This document shows, piece after piece, positions 59,429 to 64,000 of a stretch of 64,000 nt of DNA (positions within the stretch are counted from its first letter, which is position 1; each line of letters begins with the position of its first letter). A model generated the notes under the pieces. That model saw only the letters and a program-made list of their open reading frames with translations. It was not told the DNA's origin and made no database searches. Position numbers and translations under genes: made by a program. This DNA comes from Succinivibrionaceae bacterium. GTDB taxonomy: Bacteria; Pseudomonadota; Gammaproteobacteria; Enterobacterales; Succinivibrionaceae. The stretch covers positions 1 through 64,000 of the forward strand of contig JAHZGH010000009.1 of the NCBI GenBank assembly GCA_019420905.1, read 5' to 3'.

Positions 59429-61244
59429 AAGATATTTAGAATTATTAGCTCCGGCACGTGATTTGCAGACTGCTAAACGAGCAATTTTAAGCGGTGCTGA
59501 TGCTGTGTATATAGGCGGTCCTGCTTTTGGAGCAAGAGCCGCAGCTAAAAACTCTTTAGAGGATTTAAAGGAAATTTGTACCTTTGCTCATTTATTTGGA
59601 GCAAAGGTACATCTGACCTTAAATACTCTTTTTTATGATAATGAACTTATAAAGCTTCAAGAATTATTGCAGGAGCTTTCTAAAATAGATCTTGATGTTT
59701 TGATTATTCAGGATCCTGCTCTTTTTGAATGTAAGCTTCCGGATAATATTGAAATCCATGCATCAACTCAATGCTTGATAAAAACTCCTGAGCGTTTACG
59801 TTTCTTTTATGAAATGGGCGTTTGTCAGGCTGTTTTACCGCGTGAATTAAGTCTCAAGGAAATTAAAGCCTTACATGATAGCTGTCCTGATATACGTCTT
59901 GAGGCTTTTGTTGCAGGAGCCTTATGCGTAAGTGAGAGCGGAAATTGCTTTATCTCAGAATATATGACAAAGCGCAGCGCCAATCGCGGTGAATGTGCGC
60001 AGATCTGTCGCTTGCCTATGAGCTTATTTCTGCATGATAAGGAAATAGCCTCTGGTCATTTGCTCTCATTGAAGGACAATTTAGCTGCTGATAAGCTTGA
60101 AGATTTAATCGCTGCCGGCGTAAGCTCTTTTAAGATTGAAGGGCGTTTAAAGGATGCAGCCTATGTAACTAATCTTACGGCATATTTTAGAGCTAAATTA
60201 GACAAAATCATCAGTAAATCTTGTGGAAACTTGCTGCGAGCATCAAAAGGCAGTGTTGCCATCAATTTTGTCTGTGATCCTCAAAAAACCTTTAATCGCG
60301 GATTTACTTCGATAATGCTAGACGGCGATAACAAAGATATGGTTAATATCGTATCTCCTAAGTTTATCGGTCCTGAAGTTGCAACTATTTCTAAGGTTAA
60401 ATATTCACATAATGAGACTAGCGTAGCAGTTGAGACAAAAAAGGGAGTAAAACTTAATAACGGGGATGGCTTAACTTATATCTCTCCTAATTCAGAGCTT
60501 TTAGGTTTTAGAATAAACAGTATAAATAACAATATATTAAGTGTTAGGGGAAAAGTTCCTTTAAAACCTCATGAAACCTTGTATAGAAATGTCGACAGTG
60601 AATTTTTAAATATTGTCAGCGATCCTAAAGCTGTACAGCGATCTTTATCTTATAAATTGAAAGCGGTTATTTTAAAAGATAAATTTATTTTAGAGACTGA
60701 GGATGAATTAGGCCGCAAAGCTCATCTTGAGCATGAAAATAAGACAGCTGCAGATTTTGTTCACTATTCATTAGATAGATTGGCAGAAACCTTAAAAAAG
60801 CGAGTTGATCCTAATACGAATATTTCTTCATTAGAGATTGATGGGGATACTGAAGATTTATATTTGCCTTTGTCTTTTATAAATAAGCTTAGGCGAGAGG
60901 TGCTGACGCAATGTTTTAGTGCATCTTATCGTCGTGATGATTTTATGCCCTTTGTAAAACCAAAGACCATTCCTAAATGGCCGGAACGGGAAGTCGATCC
61001 TCGCTTATGCTTAAATGAAAAGACCCGTTCTTTTTATGAAAAGGCGGCAGCCTGCATAGGATCCTCTGATAGAGCAAAATATAAAGTAGTAATGACCTGC
61101 AGGCATTGTCTAGTTAAAAGCTTTTATAAGCAATGCGTAAAAGATGGCGCACCGCGAGATGGTTTTAGCTTAAAGATAGGCTCTCAGAGCTTTAAAATAA
61201 GGTGTGATTGTGTAAATTGTCGAATGATGCTGATAAAACCGTGA
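59421..61244 (+). CDS. rlhA: RlhA-type U32 protein (23S rRNA hydroxylation)
   Basis: RlhA (YdcP) is needed for hydroxylation of C2501 in 23S rRNA; U32 proteins of this kind use iron-sulfur clusters and prephenate. The 607-residue protein begins YLELLAPARDLQTAKRAILSGADAVYIGGPAFGARAAAKNSLED, nearly the RlhA start. It has the HASTQC motif, EAFVAGALCVSESGNCFISEYMTKRSANRGECAQICRLPMSL (near 165-205), with the four Cys of the U32 site, and SFKIEGRLKDAAYV. It is somewhat shorter than E. coli RlhA. The only start upstream of the conserved region is TTG at 59421, which overlaps the SIMPL gene by eight bases and has no clear ribosome site, suggesting coupled translation. The GTGA junction at its end starts yoaA. 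Confidence 0.85.
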   Translation: MNKRYLELLAPARDLQTAKRAILSGADAVYIGGPAFGARAAAKNSLEDLKEICTFAHLFGAKVHLTLNTLFYDNELIKLQELLQELSKIDLDVLIIQDPALFECKLPDNIEIHASTQCLIKTPERLRFFYEMGVCQAVLPRELSLKEIKALHDSCPDIRLEAFVAGALCVSESGNCFISEYMTKRSANRGECAQICRLPMSLFLHDKEIASGHLLSLKDNLAADKLEDLIAAGVSSFKIEGRLKDAAYVTNLTAYFRAKLDKIISKSCGNLLRASKGSVAINFVCDPQKTFNRGFTSIMLDGDNKDMVNIVSPKFIGPEVATISKVKYSHNETSVAVETKKGVKLNNGDGLTYISPNSELLGFRINSINNNILSVRGKVPLKPHETLYRNVDSEFLNIVSDPKAVQRSLSYKLKAVILKDKFILETEDELGRKAHLEHENKTAADFVHYSLDRLAETLKKRVDPNTNISSLEIDGDTEDLYLPLSFINKLRREVLTQCFSASYRRDDFMPFVKPKTIPKWPEREVDPRLCLNEKTRSFYEKAAACIGSSDRAKYKVVMTCRHCLVKSFYKQCVKDGAPRDGFSLKIGSQSFKIRCDCVNCRMMLIKP

Positions 61245-63394
61245 ATGAATTATTAAATAAAAGTGCTAAAGAAATTTTAAGCGATGAGGGGCCTTTAGCA
61301 AATATTAAAGGCTTTGTAAGCCGCGAAGGCCAAATTTATATGGCCGAAAGCGTTGAAAAAGTCTTTAATAATGGTCAGATTTTAGTTGCAGAGGCAGGTA
61401 CAGGAACAGGCAAGACCTTTGCTTATCTGATCCCTGCTTTATTAAATGGCAAGACTACAGTCATTTCAACAGCCTCAAAAGCGCTTCAGGATCAGCTTAT
61501 CAAAAAAGACTTGCCGGTTATTTTTAAGCTTTTGAAGTTAAAGCCGCAGTTTATGGCTTTAAAAGGCATTAATAATTACCTATGCATAGCTAAATTCGAG
61601 CAGCTGTTAGCTGAATATAATGAATCTCATTCTTTATTTAATGATGATGTTAAGGCTTTAGCATCTTCTTCGGCAGACATATTAACGCCGGCGATTATCA
61701 ATCAGGTAAAGAAGATTATTACTGATCTCAAGAAAAATAGTTCTTTACCCTGCGGAGAATGTGAGTTCGGCGAAATCAATTCGCTTTTTTCTAAAGACGT
61801 AGTTAAAGCATTAACTAATGATAATCTGCAATGCAGCCGGCACAGCTGCAAGTATTATGAAAGCTGCTGCGCATTCAGTGCCAGACGCAAAGCTATTTCC
61901 TCAGCTAAAGTTGTAGTTATAAATCACGCTTTATTTTTTTCATCCCTGTTAGTTGAGAATAATTTCGAGCAAGGCGCTCCGGCAATTTTATTACCTAAGT
62001 ATAAGCAAATAATTTTCGATGAAGCACATGAACTCTCCGCTATAGGAAGAGAGCATCTTTCTTCGCATTTAGGCAGCTTCAATATCAAGATATTAAATCA
62101 GGAATTAGGCAGTTATCTGAAAAAAGACAAGCTTAAGATACAGGAGCCTTTCCGTGAAGCATACAAAGATGTGCAGGAAAGCTTTGCCGATATGCTTGAA
62201 TATTTAAAAACTCTTGATGATGGATCCGGCAATGCTCGAAATCTCCTAGCATATAAATACAGTGATTATGCAGAGCCGTTTAACAATGAAGATCCTTATT
62301 ATTCAAAGAAAAATGAGAAGTTTTTAGATCTTGCTCGCTCAATGTATATTTCTTTAAGAAATTTTAAGAATTATATTAAATCTATAAAAGAGCAGGATGA
62401 GGAGTACCTAGGGAAGCTGTATGATTATATTGACGAGCTGGCCTCTACCTTAGTCTCCTGCATGACAATAGATGATAAAAGCGATACTAAGCCTGCAGTA
62501 GCGTCTCTTACAGTATATAAGCTCGGCTTTGAGATGAGAGTCACGCCATTAGAAGTTGCTGATATCTTTGGCGTATATTTGAAAAACTGCCAGAATAACG
62601 ATATGGGAGTAGTTTTAACTTCGGCAACATTGAGCGTAGATCATAATTTTATTAAATTAAAAACCGATCTTGGTATACCTAAAGAAGACGTTGATTATAT
62701 TGAAGTTCCAGCTTTTTTTGACTACGAGCATCAAGCTGCTTTATATATCTCAGACAGCTTTCCTGAAATAAATCTTCCTAATCGTGAAAAATATTTATGG
62801 GCTAAGGTACGTGATTTTGTCAAGCATGCACCTGGCGGAGTTTTTATTTTGACTACTTCTATTTCCGCTTTAAACCGTTTAGCAAAAGTTATTCGTGAGG
62901 ATAAGGAGCAAAAGCGTCAGGTTTTATGTCAGTATGAGCATTTATCCAATACTAAAATGTTAAATGCCTTCAAGGAAAATGGCAATGCAATACTAATCGG
63001 AAGCATTTCTTTTTGGGCAGGTGTTGATGTTAGGGGGGATGCTTTAAGTTTGGTAATTATTGATAAATTGCCTTTTACCTCGCCGCAGGACCCAATATTT
63101 TCTGCACGCTGCCGCCATTTTGAGCATAAATCTGAAGGCAATAAGAATCGCAGCTTTATGGATATCAGCATACCTGAGGCTGTGATTTGTCTGCGTCAGG
63201 GAGTAGGCCGATTAATTAGACATGAAAAAGACTGCGGCGCTATGGTAATATGTGATCCGCGTATTAAAAAGCGTGGGTACGGCAATATATTTTTAAACAG
63301 TCTGCCGCCTATGAAAAGAATGAACACCCCGCAGGAACTCTTAAAATTTTTACATAATCTAGGAGAGAGTAAGCATGAACCTTGTTGCGATTGA
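61241..63394 (+). CDS. yoaA: DinG/YoaA-family iron-sulfur helicase
   Basis: YoaA is an XPD-like 5'-3' DNA helicase active in repair of stalled replication. Starting from the GTG at 61241, which overlaps the preceding stop (GTGA), the protein has about 717 residues. Motifs are FVSREGQIYMAESVEKVF, Walker A in VAEAGTGTGKTFAYLIPALL, the iron-sulfur Cys set CGECEF...CSRHSCKYYESCCAFSARRKA, NHALFF, motif II in IFDEAHEL, VVLTSATLSV and the C-terminal VGRLIRHEKDCGAMVICDPRIKKRGYG. A TTG at 61208 gives a longer alternative. The arrangement yoaA then tsaB is the same as in E. coli. Confidence 0.9.
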   Translation: MNELLNKSAKEILSDEGPLANIKGFVSREGQIYMAESVEKVFNNGQILVAEAGTGTGKTFAYLIPALLNGKTTVISTASKALQDQLIKKDLPVIFKLLKLKPQFMALKGINNYLCIAKFEQLLAEYNESHSLFNDDVKALASSSADILTPAIINQVKKIITDLKKNSSLPCGECEFGEINSLFSKDVVKALTNDNLQCSRHSCKYYESCCAFSARRKAISSAKVVVINHALFFSSLLVENNFEQGAPAILLPKYKQIIFDEAHELSAIGREHLSSHLGSFNIKILNQELGSYLKKDKLKIQEPFREAYKDVQESFADMLEYLKTLDDGSGNARNLLAYKYSDYAEPFNNEDPYYSKKNEKFLDLARSMYISLRNFKNYIKSIKEQDEEYLGKLYDYIDELASTLVSCMTIDDKSDTKPAVASLTVYKLGFEMRVTPLEVADIFGVYLKNCQNNDMGVVLTSATLSVDHNFIKLKTDLGIPKEDVDYIEVPAFFDYEHQAALYISDSFPEINLPNREKYLWAKVRDFVKHAPGGVFILTTSISALNRLAKVIREDKEQKRQVLCQYEHLSNTKMLNAFKENGNAILIGSISFWAGVDVRGDALSLVIIDKLPFTSPQDPIFSARCRHFEHKSEGNKNRSFMDISIPEAVICLRQGVGRLIRHEKDCGAMVICDPRIKKRGYGNIFLNSLPPMKRMNTPQELLKFLHNLGESKHEPCCD

Positions 63395-64000
63395 TACTTC
63401 AACTGAAAACTGCTCCGTTGCGGTTTTATCTAAAAACGGCATCAAAGTTAAAAGTCAGATAACACCTCAGCATCATGCCGAACTCGTGCTGGAGATGGTA
63501 AATGATCTGCTAAAGCAAAGTCTTTTGGAGCTTAAGGATTTAGATGGAATTGTTATGGGATCTGGTCCAGGATCGTTTACAGGTGTTCGCATTGCTGCTT
63601 CAACCGCTCAGGGGCTGGCGCTGGGCTTGAATTTAAAGGTTTGTCTTATAAGCTCTTTATCAGCATTAGCAGCCCAAGCCTTAGACGGCGTTGATGAAGA
63701 TTATGCTATTGCTGCTATCGATGCTCGCATGGGAGAGGTTTATATTGCCATTTACAAGCGTGTCGGAGATAAATTGGAAGAGCTTTTGCCTCCAGAGGTA
63801 CTTACTCCTGATAAGGCCTGTCAAAAAATTGTAGAGGTTATTGGCGTTGCGCATGCTGTAGGCGGCGGCAGCGGTATGGAGCTTTTATATGAGGCTGGCT
63901 TAAATAAAAATATCCGCAAGAGAGCTGCTTTTCCTGATGCAGAATATTCCTTAAAATTAGGAAAAATAGATTTTGCTGCAGGTAAGGGCGTAGATGCACA
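63375..64000 (+). CDS. tsaB: tRNA threonylcarbamoyladenosine protein TsaB (truncated by window end)
   Basis: TsaB works with TsaD and TsaE to make t6A37 in tRNA. The reading frame from ATG 63375 is open to the right edge (208 complete codons). It starts MNLVAIDTSTENCSVAVLSK, the ASKHA phosphate-1 motif, followed by HAELVLEMVNDLL and MGSGPGSFTGVRIAASTAQGLALGL, the TsaB signature, and then AIDARMGEVYIAIYK. It overlaps yoaA by 20 bases and has AGGAGA at 63361-63366 as ribosome site. The C-terminus lies outside the window. Confidence 0.95.
   Translation, partial: MNLVAIDTSTENCSVAVLSKNGIKVKSQITPQHHAELVLEMVNDLLKQSLLELKDLDGIVMGSGPGSFTGVRIAASTAQGLALGLNLKVCLISSLSALAAQALDGVDEDYAIAAIDARMGEVYIAIYKRVGDKLEELLPPEVLTPDKACQKIVEVIGVAHAVGGGSGMELLYEAGLNKNIRKRAAFPDAEYSLKLGKIDFAAGKGVDA

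Noticed and set aside
1..64000. tRNA, rRNA and insertion-sequence genes.
   Set aside because: No cloverleaf-like sequence, rRNA segment, transposase gene or terminal inverted repeat pair was recognised by reading; a tRNA or IS search would settle it.

Overview
The window looks like a chromosome segment of an AT-rich, anaerobic or facultative gammaproteobacterium. The histidine operon has the enterobacterial-type gene set (hisG-D-C-B-H-A-F-I with a bifunctional HisB). There is an anaerobic glycerol-3-phosphate dehydrogenase (glpABC), a yoaA-tsaB pair and an RlhA-type U32 protein. An anaerobic sulfatase-maturating radical SAM enzyme and an FNR-like box also point to oxygen-poor life. A member of the Succinivibrionaceae would fit, but this is inference from gene content and base composition, not from a marker gene.

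Layout. 1-7025 is housekeeping: a possible gene end, dapE and nudF on the minus strand, a class I dihydroorotase, a DUF1189 membrane protein, a MYG1-type protein, dusC and an exported OB-fold protein. 7411-12516 holds a ROK regulator convergent with a sugar-catabolic operon (DMT transporter, NagB-like isomerase/deaminase, PfkB kinase, aldose 1-epimerase) with an FNR/CRP-like palindrome upstream. 13457-23773 is an accessory, defence-like region: a type I restriction-modification locus whose hsdM is split by a single in-frame TAG, a tail-anchored unknown protein directly after hsdR, an 18-residue-repeat protein and a KAP-type P-loop NTPase.

23799-26048 is a compact minus-strand operon encoding a TerB-like protein, an 86-residue basic-tailed small protein, a JAMM-motif protease and an MvdC/MvdD-like ATP-grasp ligase. 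It reads as a peptide-modification (RiPP-like) or protein-conjugation system. 26524-34147 is a sulfated-compound module: anaerobic sulfatase-maturating enzyme, TSUP anion exporter, tripartite tricarboxylate transporter (TctC, TctB, TctA), a Cys-type sulfatase and a GntR/LacI-type regulator. 34585-37760 is a very AT-rich two-gene unit in which a RecQ-type helicase fused to a C-terminal phosphoribosyltransferase overlaps a DprA-like gene by one base. This resembles the ShosTA defence pair with an added helicase and is, with the ATP-grasp/JAMM operon, the best candidate for an undescribed system.

38112-46201 is the minus-strand his operon, ending in a HisI that lacks its HisE domain and is overlapped by a terC-type gene. 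46526-52024 is glpT-glpA-glpB-glpC, divergent from a DeoR-family regulator across a 663-base region densely filled with TTCACA/TGTGAA motifs. 53837-56863 is an autotransporter. 57062-64000 returns to housekeeping: a PanE-like reductase, an orphan DhaM-like phosphocarrier, a SIMPL-domain protein, rlhA, yoaA and the truncated start of tsaB. No tRNA, rRNA, CRISPR array or insertion sequence was recognised.
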